Shown in pieces: positions 26,088-35,227 of a stretch of DNA of 64,000 bases. The notes under the pieces were generated by a model. It made no database searches. It had not been told where the DNA came from and saw nothing but the letters and a program-made list of their open reading frames with translations. The position numbers and the translations under genes were made by a program. Positions within the stretch are counted from its first letter, which is position 1. The number at the start of each line of letters is the position of its first letter. Source of the DNA: CBDAPX01 sp965198725 (GTDB lineage: Bacteria > Pseudomonadota > Alphaproteobacteria > Rhodobacterales > Rhodobacteraceae); assembly GCA_965198725.1 (NCBI GenBank), contig CBDAPX010000001.1, positions 1,550,001-1,614,000 of the forward strand. The letters run 5' to 3'.

Positions 26088-26983
26088 TTGCCTTCATCAA
26101 GGATCATCGTGGGGCGCATGGGGTCGAGCCGATCTGTAGAGTTCTCCAGATTGCCCCTTCGACGTTCTATAAACGCATTGCCATCGAGCGTGATCCCGAC
26201 CGTGCCTCGGACCGGGCCAAGCGGGATGAGTTTCTGCGCAAAACGATGAAGGATGTTTGGGAGAAGAACCGTTCTGTCTATGGCGCACGCAAACTATGGC
26301 ACGCGATGAAGCGCGAGAAGATTGATATTGCTCGCTGCACTGTAGAACGGTTGATGCGCCAGCTTAGCATTCAAGGCGTCCGGCGTGGAAAGAAGGTCAA
26401 AACCACCTGTGGTCAACCTGCGGATCAATGCCCGCTGGACAAGGTCAATCGCCAGTTCAGGGCTTCAATGCCGAACGAACTGTGGGTGTCCGACTTTACG
26501 TTCGTCTCGACCTGGCGCGGGTTCGTCTATGTGGCGTTCGTCATTGATACCTTCGCGAACCGGATTGTGGGCTGGAAGGCATCAACAACGCAGGACACGC
26601 AGTTTGTCTTAGATGCGCTTGAACAGGCGATCCACGCACGCAGACCCGCTGAGAAACTGATCCATCATTCAGATCGCGGCAGCCAATACGTGTTGATCAA
26701 GTACACAGAACGGTTGGCCGATGCTGGGCTGGAGCCATCCGTCGGCAGCGTTGGTGACAGCTATGACAATGCACTGGCTGAGACGATCATCGGCCTCTTC
26801 AAAACCGAAGTCATCAATCAACTAGGTCCGTGGAAGTCCAAGGATCAGGTCGAATGGGAAACCCTGCTATGGGTGGACTGGTTCAACAAAGAGCGCCTGC
26901 TTGAACCACTCGGGTACATCACGCCAATCGAAGCCGAGGAGAGATACGAAGAAGCCTTGAAGTCAGACAAAATCGCAGCTTGA
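26084..26983 (+). CDS. IS3-family transposase OrfB (DDE integrase domain)
   Basis: 299 residues, complete. The N-terminal HTH_21-like part (GVEPICRVLQIAPSTFYKR) precedes the rve integrase core with catalytic Asp in VSDFTFVSTWRGF, Asp in HHSDRGSQYV and Glu in YDNALAETIIGLFKTE. Both IS frames are intact, so the element could still be active. It may be made as an OrfAB fusion by frameshifting, as in the family, or by coupled initiation at the overlapping ATG. Confidence 0.94.
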   Translation: MIAFIKDHRGAHGVEPICRVLQIAPSTFYKRIAIERDPDRASDRAKRDEFLRKTMKDVWEKNRSVYGARKLWHAMKREKIDIARCTVERLMRQLSIQGVRRGKKVKTTCGQPADQCPLDKVNRQFRASMPNELWVSDFTFVSTWRGFVYVAFVIDTFANRIVGWKASTTQDTQFVLDALEQAIHARRPAEKLIHHSDRGSQYVLIKYTERLADAGLEPSVGSVGDSYDNALAETIIGLFKTEVINQLGPWKSKDQVEWETLLWVDWFNKERLLEPLGYITPIEAEERYEEALKSDKIAA

Positions 26984-27239
26984 AATACGAACTCAATAGT
27001 CTCCGCCAAAACTGGGGCGGTTCACCCGCCCACCACTTTCGCTGGCTAGAAAAAAACGCCTAATGGAACCAAAGGCACTTGCATACGCTGATTGAACTCT
27101 TGTCTGGTCCGCATCCTGCATCGGGTCGGCACACCAACCCCACGGTCGCCGCGGCACCGCCAATCCTCAGGAGTTTTCCGATCTGTTCGCGTTCCACGGT
27201 GCCCTCGTTTGTCGGGGAAATACCCGGATCGTCGGTGGG

Positions 27240-28031
27240 TCAGCGAGAGATATGCCTGCCCGTCAGGTTCACGACGATTGTCACCGTGTCCTTGGTTGGC
27301 CGCAACCCGCATTTGGTGATCATTCCGACCGATGGCAGATTATCTTCGTTGGCTTGTTCCAAAACGCACGTCCATTGCAGCAAATCATAGCTGTCGCGCA
27401 GTAAGGCGGCATTGACCAAAGCGCCCAGCCCTTTGCGTCGATGATCAGGATGGACCGACACGCCACCTGCGAACATCCACCCGGCCATCTTGCTGTCAGG
27501 ATGATACCGTTTCGTGCCCGAAGCACAGGCCACCATTTGATCGGTGTCGTCGTAAAGACAGGTCAAACAAGCCGGCACCGCGTGGCCGCGCATGTAATAT
27601 GCGGGTGAGGGGGCAACACCAACACTGGTATTCAGGTCCTGCGCCGCGTCGATCGTGTCATCGCCGGGATGCGTATAGCTTTTGATCCGCTACTGGTCGG
27701 GCAACTGCGTCTCGGTCAGAATATGCGTACATTGGGGCAGAACGGCTTCAGGCGTGCCGGTGAAAACCTGCCAATATGGAAACTCTGCTCCCCCCTCAAA
27801 AACCGTCGACAGTTGGGCCAAGGTTGTCTCGCGATCCACCATGGTGAGACCCACAAACCTGTCCAGTTCAGCCGTGTGGCGAAGCCGATCCCACCCATAA
27901 GCGTCGGGATCGAGAATGTTCATGATCGGCCCGCCGTTTGAAACATTTGGATTGCTGTCAAATTCGTCTTGGCGCGCGAGCAGAGCCTTTTGCAACGACA
28001 CGAAAACATCCGACCCAACATATTCGCTCAT
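27240..28031 (-). pseudogene. GNAT N-acetyltransferase gene interrupted by an in-frame TAG
   Basis: The minus frame opens at 28031 with a strong site (AGGAGGT before ATG) and encodes 113 residues. It is cut by TAG at 27690-27692 and continues without frameshift for another 149 residues to 27240. The distal part holds the acetyl-CoA motif VSVHPDHRRKGLGALVNAAL, followed by NEDNLPSVGMITKCGLRPT, the normal C-terminal half of a GNAT enzyme. The context LPDQ-stop-RIKSY would be restored by a single base change. Divergent from the LysR at 28110, which probably regulated it. Bases 27025-27239, between it and the IS, hold no gene I can recognise. Confidence 0.8.
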
Positions 28032-28075
28032 GATTTACCTCCTGAGCTGGGTCGTATGATCGGCTCAAACGTGAT

Positions 28076-28086
28076 ATTGGTCCAAT
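28076..28086. promoter_or_regulatory. Palindrome in the LysR/GNAT divergent region
   Basis: ATTGGTCCAAT is a perfect inverted repeat around one central base, lying 24 bases before the LysR start and 45 bases before the GNAT start. This is the usual position of a LysR autoregulatory site. Confidence 0.4.
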
Positions 28087-28109
28087 CGTTTTTCAGGGTG
28101 AGTATTATC

Positions 28110-29024
28110 ATGAATGCAAATATCAGAAATCTCGATCTCACCCTTCTGCTTACCCTAGATGCTTTGTATGAGGAACGCAGCGTGACGCGCGCGGCCAATC
28201 GGCTGTCGCTCAGCCAGCCGGCTGTGTCGGGGATTTTGAACAGATTGCGGGACTTGTTTGGCGATGAGCTTTACCTGCGGACGTCGCATGGTGTTGTGCC
28301 AACCCCTCGGGCCGAGGCCATGGCCGGACAGGTCAAACATCTGATCCGATCGGCGCAAACGTTGTTTGAAGAACAGGAATTCGATCCCGCAACTGCAGAG
28401 TTCAAGATCACGATATGCGGCACAGACTATGTCAACCGCGCCTTGTTTGGGCGGCTGGTGGCCCGTTTGCGCAAGGCCGCGCCCAAGGCGTATATCTCTG
28501 TTTCCAATCCGCAATCGGCGATTTGGGGGCAAAAAGACATTCTGGGCGAGGTTGATATGTTGTTTGCCGCGCATGACCCGATGTCGCCTGATCCCGATGG
28601 CACGTTGCTGTTTGAAGACAGGCTTGTTTGCGTGTCCAGCTATCAAATGCATGACCATAACCAGCATGTGGCATTAGGTGATCTTTGCGCGCTGGCGCAT
28701 ATCATTGGGCAAAGCGCCATACGGTCGGCGGTCAGCGAGCGTTTGTCATCTGCGTTTCGGGAACGCGGTCTGGTTCGGAATATCCTGCTGGACGTACCTG
28801 ATTTTGCCAGCGTCTTTCGACTGATGCAGAACTCTGAGCTGGTGGCATTTCTGCCAGCCAAATTGGCGGCCAGCGCAGAGGTCGACCTCAAAACCCTCCG
28901 TGTGGATCTCGAAATTCCGGCGGCGCGGGTTTTTGCGCGCTGGCATCCCCGCCTGGATCAGGATCCACGACATACTTGGCTTCGAAACATGGTTGTTGAT
29001 GTGGCATCGACCTTGACCGCATGA
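28110..29024 (+). CDS. LysR family transcriptional regulator (NodD/NahR type)
   Basis: 304 residues: N-terminal HTH (LDLTLLLTLDALYEERSVTR; LSLSQPAVSGILNRLRDLFG; LYLRTSHGVVPTPRA), then an effector-binding domain. ATG 28110 fits the family start (MNANIRNLDLTLL); the longer frame overlaps the GNAT gene. The divergent neighbour is a broken acetyltransferase, so this regulator may have lost its main target. Confidence 0.92.
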   Translation: MNANIRNLDLTLLLTLDALYEERSVTRAANRLSLSQPAVSGILNRLRDLFGDELYLRTSHGVVPTPRAEAMAGQVKHLIRSAQTLFEEQEFDPATAEFKITICGTDYVNRALFGRLVARLRKAAPKAYISVSNPQSAIWGQKDILGEVDMLFAAHDPMSPDPDGTLLFEDRLVCVSSYQMHDHNQHVALGDLCALAHIIGQSAIRSAVSERLSSAFRERGLVRNILLDVPDFASVFRLMQNSELVAFLPAKLAASAEVDLKTLRVDLEIPAARVFARWHPRLDQDPRHTWLRNMVVDVASTLTA

Positions 29025-29057
29025 TGCGTGGACAGTCATCCATTGAACATCGAAAGG

Positions 29058-30236
29058 TCAGGCGGGATTTTGGGGACTGTATGACTGCCGCGGCTTTGAC
29101 TTTAGTGCAGTGTACAAAAGTCCGAGTGGTATGATGGTCATGAACATGCCCATTGCCAGCCAAATCGGGCTAAGTGGGTTGCCAGTTGCGTCAAGCATCG
29201 CCCCTGCAATAGGTGGCACGGCAAGAGCGAAAGCATAGTAGATTGTAAAAAAGACGCCCATCCCAAAGGCGCGTACCTCGGGGCGGAGCGCCATACCGGC
29301 AAGCGCCATTATGATCCCTGCCGGGGCAATGCCGAGTGCACCGAAAAGAAGGCTGGCAAATAGCGCGGCCCCAGGTTGGCTCAACAGCCACAGAGCAATG
29401 ATCGCCCCTGCCATGCAGATCGTGAGAACCAGATCACGGCGGCCAAAACGGTCAACGATCTGACCGCATATCGCGCCGGACCCAATCATGATCCAGCTGC
29501 CGACGCTCAAGATCCCGGCCGCAGAAATCGCAGGAATGCCAGCTGTCACCAGCACGTTCGGCCCAAAGGTCAGGTAGATAACATAAGCGGCGTTGAAAAT
29601 GCCCCAAGCCGCTGCAGCGCAGAGGATCAACCGCCATTCCAGTGCGGTCAAACGGGCGTTTCCGGTTGTTGCGGGTCCAGTGCTGCGGATGGGGTCACGA
29701 TAGAAGACCCACACGGCAAGCGCCGCGATAAGGCAATAGATTGAGGCAAACTGGAAAGGGGCATGCCAGCCATAGGCGTCCGTCAGCCATGCGTGCCCCA
29801 CCTGACCCATTGCAATGCCAAAGGGCCATGACATCACCAAGATACTCATGGCCGTTGCGATTTCATGTCCGTCGAACCAGTCCGCGACCATCTTGGTGAA
29901 ATACAGGGTGGTGAACAAAAAGCCTGCACCCGCAACCAGTCGCCCATACCCAAGGCCTGTCGGGTTTTCAGCAAGGGCGGACACCAGTCCGCCGAGCGCC
30001 ACGGCGATCAGGCCAAAAGTGATCATCTGTTTGTCTGCCACCCGTCGGCCGAGATAGCCCGCAGGGAGGGCGAGAAAAAGACCGGGCGCCATGAAGAGCC
30101 CGATCAAAAGGCCGACGCCCGCATAATCCAGACCAAACGCAACGATCAAAGCATCGCTCGTCGATGGTAGAGTCTGGAACTGTAAGCCAAGCCCGATGCG
30201 GGCTAGAAACAGCAATGCGAGCATGCGCCAGCGCAT
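29058..30236 (-). CDS. MFS transporter (CynX/NarK-like)
   Basis: 392 residues with about twelve hydrophobic helices, starting MRWRMLALLFLARIGLGLQF and carrying LPAGYLGRRVADKQMITFG between helices 2 and 3. Resembles the cyanate/nitrate/organic-anion group of the major facilitators. It shares one base with the upstream NTF2-like gene stop, so the two are coupled. Substrate unknown. Confidence 0.86.
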   Translation of the reverse strand: MRWRMLALLFLARIGLGLQFQTLPSTSDALIVAFGLDYAGVGLLIGLFMAPGLFLALPAGYLGRRVADKQMITFGLIAVALGGLVSALAENPTGLGYGRLVAGAGFLFTTLYFTKMVADWFDGHEIATAMSILVMSWPFGIAMGQVGHAWLTDAYGWHAPFQFASIYCLIAALAVWVFYRDPIRSTGPATTGNARLTALEWRLILCAAAAWGIFNAAYVIYLTFGPNVLVTAGIPAISAAGILSVGSWIMIGSGAICGQIVDRFGRRDLVLTICMAGAIIALWLLSQPGAALFASLLFGALGIAPAGIIMALAGMALRPEVRAFGMGVFFTIYYAFALAVPPIAGAMLDATGNPLSPIWLAMGMFMTIIPLGLLYTALKSKPRQSYSPQNPA

Positions 30237-30649
30237 TAGGCCCAGCCCAATCCTCTCAGCGCCGGAACATCGTTCCAGATCTTTGTCATATGGCTGATTT
30301 TGCCATCCGTGAATGACATGACATAGGCGTAATCGGAAACGACGGACATACCGGTCGGCGGCACGGGCCCGCCTTCGCCTGTTTGAGTACCGCGAAATTC
30401 TGCCGTGGCAACGGCGGTGCCACGCGCGTCATCCATGGCAAAGGCCGTCAAAACATAACGGCCATCGGGTACCGGGGTCAGGAGCCCCTTCATCCATTCA
30501 CAATAGTCGGCAAGCGTCGTGGTTTCGGCCAATGCGTCCGCCTGGCAGGAAAAGGTCGCGTCTTGCGTGCACCATTGCTGACAAACCTCCCAGCCTTTTC
30601 CTGTTTCGCAAGCATCAAAAAATGTTTTTGCAGTTTCGAAATCTGACAT
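30236..30649 (-). CDS. NTF2/SnoaL-like protein
   Basis: 137 residues with the cone-shaped NTF2 fold pattern: an N-terminal helix pair (FETAKTFFDACETGKGWEV), then strands ending YAYVMSFTDGKISHMTKIW. Members act as isomerases, cyclases or small-molecule binders. Translationally coupled to the MFS gene. It is distinct from the SnoaL-like group in the 43-61 kb cluster, which shares other motifs. Confidence 0.72.
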   Translation of the reverse strand: MSDFETAKTFFDACETGKGWEVCQQWCTQDATFSCQADALAETTTLADYCEWMKGLLTPVPDGRYVLTAFAMDDARGTAVATAEFRGTQTGEGGPVPPTGMSVVSDYAYVMSFTDGKISHMTKIWNDVPALRGLGWA

Positions 30650-30829
30650 GACAGTATCCTCGTTATCAAAGTCACCGCATCAGACTATCGGTCACAGACA
30701 AAACAACCTATCCGGCAAATGCAGTAATTTCGGGCAGCGGCGCGCTGTATTTCCATACAGCATCTGCGGGATTGCATGGTTTGCGGGTTTTGGTCAGTCT
30801 TGGACTGCAATCCAAAAGGACGCGATCCG

Positions 30830-31645
30830 ATGCTGGACAATTCCGAACTGAGCCCCAGAGAGCGGCAGATTGCCGAAAGCTACGCGTCAGGGTGCAGTTA
30901 TCAGGACATCGCGGTTGCGTTGCATATCGCGCCATCAACGGTACGAACCCATCTGGCCACCATTTATCGAAAACTCTCGGTGTCGTCGAAACTGGAACTG
31001 CATCAAGCGCTGGATGGCGCGCGACCCAAGCCGTCTGATCAAACAGATCATGCCGCCATTATTTCGGAACTGGCTCTCAGCCTCGAAGAAGCCATCAGCC
31101 GGGAACAGGCATTGGGCGAGGTGTTGCGGATTATCAGCGGAACGGATGGCCAGATTGACGACGTGATCGCATCGGTGCTTGGCTATGCATTGCAGTTGTG
31201 TGATGCAGAATACGGCCTGTTATTCCGCTATGACCCAGCAAAGGGATTTCGCGCAACTCACATGAAGGGAATTCCACCCATTTTCGAGGATTGGTGGGAG
31301 GAGCAGGGCGACTATCGCCCCAGCCCGCAAACTGCGATTGGCCGGATGGAACAAAGCCATGACACTGTGAACATTTTGGATGTGCGTGCAGAAGGTATCT
31401 CCAAATCCGATGATCCGCTACGGCGGGCAACGATCGATTTGGGGGGCGCCCGGTCTTTTGTTGCGATCCCGATGCTGGCAGGCAAGCGCCTTATCGGTGC
31501 CTTCACGATCTATCGTCAGCAGCTTCGCCCGTTTGACGACAGCGCCGTTCAACTCGCCCGCATTTTTGCGGATCAGAGCGTTATCGCAATCGAAAATGCT
31601 CGGATGATGAGTGAGTTGCGATCTCGGGCCGGGTGGTGCGGGTGA
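30830..31645 (+). CDS. LuxR-type HTH plus GAF domain protein, apparently truncated
   Basis: 271 residues from ATG 30830, which has AAAGGA upstream (an in-frame ATG at 30776 has none). The N-terminal LuxR helix-turn-helix (LSPRERQIAESYASGCSYQD, then PSTVRTHLATIYRKL) is followed by a linker and a GAF domain (about residues 110-260; CDAEYGLLFRYDPAKGFRA; LARIFADQSVIAIENARMM). In related proteins a guanylate cyclase or kinase domain follows; here the frame stops after ELRSRAGWCG, so the output domain is missing. Ligand unknown. Confidence 0.75.
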   Translation: MLDNSELSPRERQIAESYASGCSYQDIAVALHIAPSTVRTHLATIYRKLSVSSKLELHQALDGARPKPSDQTDHAAIISELALSLEEAISREQALGEVLRIISGTDGQIDDVIASVLGYALQLCDAEYGLLFRYDPAKGFRATHMKGIPPIFEDWWEEQGDYRPSPQTAIGRMEQSHDTVNILDVRAEGISKSDDPLRRATIDLGGARSFVAIPMLAGKRLIGAFTIYRQQLRPFDDSAVQLARIFADQSVIAIENARMMSELRSRAGWCG

Positions 31646-31680
31646 CGTCGATTGCCAGATCGCCTTCGACACGGTGTCGG

Positions 31681-32592
31681 CTATGGGACGGCGCGCAAAT
31701 TGGGGTGATCATTGACGAAAGCTTCGAAGTAATCCGCGAAGGTGCCGACAATGGGCGGTAGTTTTTCATAGGGTGGGTAAAACAGCGTCAGCCAAAGTGA
31801 TTGCAAGGTCCAGTCTGGCAAAACCTCGACAACGGATCCGGACCGCAACCCGTCTCCGGTAATGAAATCAGGCAATACGCAAATACCGTTGCCTGCGACC
31901 GCCATCGCATAAAGAAAGTCACCATTGTTGGACACAACCCGTTGTCCCGCGCGCAAGCTACGCTGGCTGCCGGGTTGCGAAAATTCCCACAGTTCGGCCT
32001 CTCCATCATGGTGATACGACATCAGGTGTTCCGTATCGAGATCATCCGGATGCTCGGGGCGGGGGAGACGATCAAACAAGCCGGGTGCCGCAATGGCGTG
32101 ACGCGGCACTCCGCACAGTTTGCGCCAGATCGTCGATTTGTCCTTTGGCGGTCCGGAAACCCGAATGGCGAGGTCGCAATTATCTTCGATGATATCCAGC
32201 AGCGTGTCCGTGAAATTGATCTCCACCGAAATACTGGGGTAGGCGAGCCGAAAGCCCGTCAGAACCTGTGGTAGAAGTTCGACGCCGAAGGAAACGGGTG
32301 CCGTCAACCGCAGATGCCCGCGATCAGGTCGGATATCGCGCATCAGATCTTCAGTCACCTCGTCAAATCCCTGCAACAGCGGTCGATACCGCGCCAGCAC
32401 GGTCGCCCCGGCGCTTGTCAGCGCGACCTGTCGCGTGGTCCGCACCAAAAGCTGCGCCCCCAGATCGGCTTCAAGCTGTGCAATGATCCGCGTGACCGAA
32501 GCCGGGGCCAGCCCAAGCTCTTTGGCGGCCAGCGTAAAGCTTTTGAGATCAGAAACAGCCCGCAGCACGCGTATGGGTTTGAGATCAATCAT
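31681..32592 (-). CDS. LysR family transcriptional regulator
   Basis: 303 residues: HTH (IRVLRAVSDLKSFTLAAKEL; APASVTRIIAQLEADLGAQL) and effector domain. Divergent from the mhqO-mhqD-like operon, with a candidate operator in the 113-bp gap, so it is the likely regulator of that operon. In Bacillus the equivalent genes are controlled by MarR-type MhqR, so the regulator class differs. Confidence 0.92.
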   Translation of the reverse strand: MIDLKPIRVLRAVSDLKSFTLAAKELGLAPASVTRIIAQLEADLGAQLLVRTTRQVALTSAGATVLARYRPLLQGFDEVTEDLMRDIRPDRGHLRLTAPVSFGVELLPQVLTGFRLAYPSISVEINFTDTLLDIIEDNCDLAIRVSGPPKDKSTIWRKLCGVPRHAIAAPGLFDRLPRPEHPDDLDTEHLMSYHHDGEAELWEFSQPGSQRSLRAGQRVVSNNGDFLYAMAVAGNGICVLPDFITGDGLRSGSVVEVLPDWTLQSLWLTLFYPPYEKLPPIVGTFADYFEAFVNDHPNLRAVP

Positions 32593-32629
32593 GACACGCC
32601 AATCATTCCGTTTTTGTCAATAATAAATG

Positions 32630-32641
32630 GATATCAATATC
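32630..32641. promoter_or_regulatory. Palindrome upstream of the mhqO-like gene
   Basis: GATATCAATATC (arms GATAT/ATATC) lies in an AT-rich stretch midway between the divergent LysR and dioxygenase genes. It is a plausible LysR binding site, supported only by symmetry and position. Confidence 0.35.
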
Positions 32642-32705
32642 TATTAACTTTATCAATTGTCGCCGCATATCTGGTCAAGACGACAAGAGAGCCAAGGAGC
32701 TTGTG

Positions 32706-33641
32706 ATGATCAAAGATATCAAAGGCCTGCACCACGTCACGTCGATGGCGGGCGATGCTAATGAAAACAATGCGTTTTTCACCAAAACGCTTGGGTTGCG
32801 GCGCGTCAAGAAAACCGTCAACTTCGATGCCCCGGATGTGTACCACCTGTATTACGGCGACGAGATTGGGACGCCAGGATCGGTGATGACCTATTTCCCG
32901 TTCGGCCAGATGCCGCGCGGGCGCCGTGGTACGGGCGAAGTTGGGATCACCGAGTTTGCTGTCCCGCAAGGCAGTCTGTCTTTTTGGTCGGATCATTTGG
33001 CCAAACAAGGTGTCACAGGCTTAGAACTGGGAACTGCGTTTGGTGAAAACCGGCTCAGCTTTGACGGACCCGACGGCGATGGCTTTGCCCTTGTGGAAAG
33101 TGATGCGCGGGACCGGCCGGCCTGGATCACTGATGGCGTGTCAGAGGAGGCCGGCATTTTCGGCTTTCGCGGCGCACGGTTTCAGCTGCGCGACGTCGAT
33201 GCCACGGGCGAGTTGCTGAGCTTTATGGGCTATCAAAAAGCCGAAACCGAAGGCGACGTCACACGCTATGTCATCGAAGGTGGCAACGCGGCGGACACTA
33301 TCGATCTGGAAAACCTGTCTGACACCGCGCCGGTGGCCAGCCAAGGGGCGGGGTCCGTGCACCACATCGCCTTTGCCGTTGAGGACCGCGAGGCCCAATT
33401 GCGGGTCCGCAAAGCCTTGCTCGACACCGGGTATCAGGTCACGCCGGTCATCGATCGCGACTATTTCTGGGCGATTTACTTTCGCACGCCGGGTGGGGTG
33501 TTGTTCGAGATTGCCACGAATGACCCGGGTTTTGACCGGGACGAAGACACGGCGCATCTGGGCGAAGCCCTGAAACTGCCAACTCGATACGAACCGCAGC
33601 GGGCGCAGATTGAAACCTTGTTGCCGCCCATCGCGGGCTGA
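32706..33641 (+). CDS. Ring-cleaving dioxygenase, MhqO-like VOC protein
   Basis: 311 residues of paired VOC modules. Metal ligands appear to be His in KGLHHVTSMAGD (about residue 9), His in SVHHIAFAVED (about 219) and Glu in GGVLFEIATNDPGF (about 267). Resembles MhqO/YkcA-type extradiol dioxygenases that act on hydroquinones. AAGGAG seven bases before ATG 32706 chooses it over the GTG at 32703. The stop overlaps an ATG (TGATG) and the hydrolase gene follows. Confidence 0.85.
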   Translation: MIKDIKGLHHVTSMAGDANENNAFFTKTLGLRRVKKTVNFDAPDVYHLYYGDEIGTPGSVMTYFPFGQMPRGRRGTGEVGITEFAVPQGSLSFWSDHLAKQGVTGLELGTAFGENRLSFDGPDGDGFALVESDARDRPAWITDGVSEEAGIFGFRGARFQLRDVDATGELLSFMGYQKAETEGDVTRYVIEGGNAADTIDLENLSDTAPVASQGAGSVHHIAFAVEDREAQLRVRKALLDTGYQVTPVIDRDYFWAIYFRTPGGVLFEIATNDPGFDRDEDTAHLGEALKLPTRYEPQRAQIETLLPPIAG

Positions 33642-33652
33642 TGGAGCACATG

Positions 33653-34273
33653 ATGTCAAAAGACCTGTATGTTGCACGCGTTAAAGCACCCGAGGCGACA
33701 CGCCCTTTGGTGTTTGCCTTTCACGGCACTGGCGGCGACGAAAACCAACTGTTTGACCTTGCGGGCCAGCTTGTGCCCGCCGGGGGGGTGGTTTCGCCGC
33801 GCGGCGATGTGTCGGAAATGGGGGCAGCGCGGTTTTTCCGACGGACGGGCGAGGGCGTCTATGACATGGACGACCTTGCGCGGGCCACGGACCGGATGAT
33901 CGACTTTGTCGAGGCGCACAAATCAGACCACCCCAACAGCCCTGCTTATGCGTTTGGCTATTCGAATGGTGCAAACATTCTTGCGGCGGTTTTCCTAAAG
34001 CGCCCGGACCTGTTTGAGCGTGTTGGGCTGTTGCATCCGCTGGTGACCTGGCAACCGGATCCAAACCCGGTGTTGTCGAAGCGGTCCGTCTTGGTAACGG
34101 CAGGTCGCCGGGACCCGATTACGCCGTGGCCCAAAAGCGAAGAGTTGATCGAGTGGCTGACCGCGCAAGGGGTCGATATCCGAACGGAGGTTCACAATGG
34201 AGGCCATGAATTGCGCAACACTGAATTGACGGCTCTGATGGCACTATTCGGAGAAGGCACCCACACGGTCTGA
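33653..34273 (+). CDS. Alpha/beta hydrolase, MhqD-like phospholipase/carboxylesterase
   Basis: 206 residues with the catalytic triad Ser in FGYSNGANIL, Asp in GRRDPITPW and His in NGGHELRN; the oxyanion region is FHGTGGDENQL. Homologue of MhqD, found with MhqO in quinone/hydroquinone detoxification in Bacillus. GGAG before ATG 33653 chooses it over ATGs at 33641 and 33650. Its 3' end overlaps the convergent LysR gene by 30 bases. Confidence 0.85.
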   Translation: MSKDLYVARVKAPEATRPLVFAFHGTGGDENQLFDLAGQLVPAGGVVSPRGDVSEMGAARFFRRTGEGVYDMDDLARATDRMIDFVEAHKSDHPNSPAYAFGYSNGANILAAVFLKRPDLFERVGLLHPLVTWQPDPNPVLSKRSVLVTAGRRDPITPWPKSEELIEWLTAQGVDIRTEVHNGGHELRNTELTALMALFGEGTHTV

Positions 34274-35209
34274 TCGCTCTTGCAGCGCGTTCAACGTTGT
34301 CAGCACTGCGGCTTCGTTCTTGGCCCATGTCAAAAAGGCGCGAATTTGCGGCTCATTTTCCCGTCCGGGGGCGCAGCAGATGTAGTAGTTGCGCTCTGAT
34401 CGTAAGACCGGCCCGAACGGACAAACAAGCCGCCCATCCGCCAAGGCAGAATAGACCAAAAGCGAGCCGCAAATCGCTAGGCCAACGCCTGCGATAGCGG
34501 CGTCAACGATCTGACCGCCGGGTGGTTTTTCGAACCGGATGGCTTTTGACAAATCGATGCTTCTGGCAACACCTGCGTGCTTGGACCATAGCTCCCAACT
34601 GGATAGCGACCCGGCATGAACAAAGCTGGTGTCATGCAAGACAGGCGCGTTTGAGATGTCTTCCACGGTTTTCACGCCATGGGCTTCCAAAACCGAAGGG
34701 CTGGCCACGACAAGCATGAGTTCCTGGTGAAGAAGCTCTGCGTACATGTTCTGGGGCGCTGCGTCGGCATAGCGGATTTCGATGTCAGCTGCGGTTTCGG
34801 TCGACCCACCAAATGGTTGTTCCGAGCCGATATGGACCTGCAAATCCGGATGGGTCCGCGTGAAACGATGTAGTCGCGGCAAAAGCCATTTGCTGATCAG
34901 CGCATTGGTCGAATTGATCAACAGCTGTGTCGCCGACTTGGGCCGCACCTGATCGACGATCTGGCGGATTTGCAGGAACGCCTCGCTGACTGTGGGCTGC
35001 AATTTATGCCCGGCCGAAGTTAAACGGATCGATCTGGCCCTGCGTTCAAACAAGGCCACACCAAGATCGGCCTCAAGCGACTTGATCTGTTGGCTGACAG
35101 CGCCCGGCGTGACGGCCAGCTCATCTGCCGCGTCTTTGATAGAGCCGCGCCGCGCGGCCGCTTCGAAGGCGCGCAAACTGGATAATGAGGGCAGTCGCGT
35201 GAGAGGCAT
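34244..35209 (-). CDS. LysR family transcriptional regulator (GcvA-like)
   Basis: 321 residues: HTH (PSLSSLRAFEAAARRGSIKD; TPGAVSQQIKSLEADLGVAL; RRARSIRLTSAG), effector domain from about residue 92. The TPGAVSQQI type is typical of the GcvA/TrpI/AmpR subgroup. Divergent from pirin, with a perfect palindrome between them, so the pirin-XapX-isochorismatase genes are probable targets. Confidence 0.92.
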   Translation of the reverse strand: MPLTRLPSLSSLRAFEAAARRGSIKDAADELAVTPGAVSQQIKSLEADLGVALFERRARSIRLTSAGHKLQPTVSEAFLQIRQIVDQVRPKSATQLLINSTNALISKWLLPRLHRFTRTHPDLQVHIGSEQPFGGSTETAADIEIRYADAAPQNMYAELLHQELMLVVASPSVLEAHGVKTVEDISNAPVLHDTSFVHAGSLSSWELWSKHAGVARSIDLSKAIRFEKPPGGQIVDAAIAGVGLAICGSLLVYSALADGRLVCPFGPVLRSERNYYICCAPGRENEPQIRAFLTWAKNEAAVLTTLNALQERSDRVGAFSE

Positions 35210-35227
35210 AAGACCGAAATAAGATAG

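Larger units (their letters stand above)
25707..27024 (+). mobile_element. IS3-family insertion sequence
   Basis: About 1318 bp. The left end (TTAAGCGCCCC...GCCGGAGAC from 25707) and the right end (GTCTCCGCCAAAACTGGGGC to 27024, read on the other strand) form imperfect inverted repeats, 17 of 22 matches in the core. It encodes orfA and orfB in overlapping frames. I see no matching 3-4 bp target duplication (CCTT on the left, CCCG on the right), so one end may have eroded or a deletion may have followed. The left boundary is approximate. Confidence 0.82.

Noticed and set aside
26999..27008. Exact 10-bp copy of the tRNA-Ser 3' end (GTCTCCGCCA), looking like an attachment-site repeat
   Set aside because: It is part of the terminal inverted repeat of the IS3 element, whose left end has the matching GCCGGAGAC, so the IS explains it.
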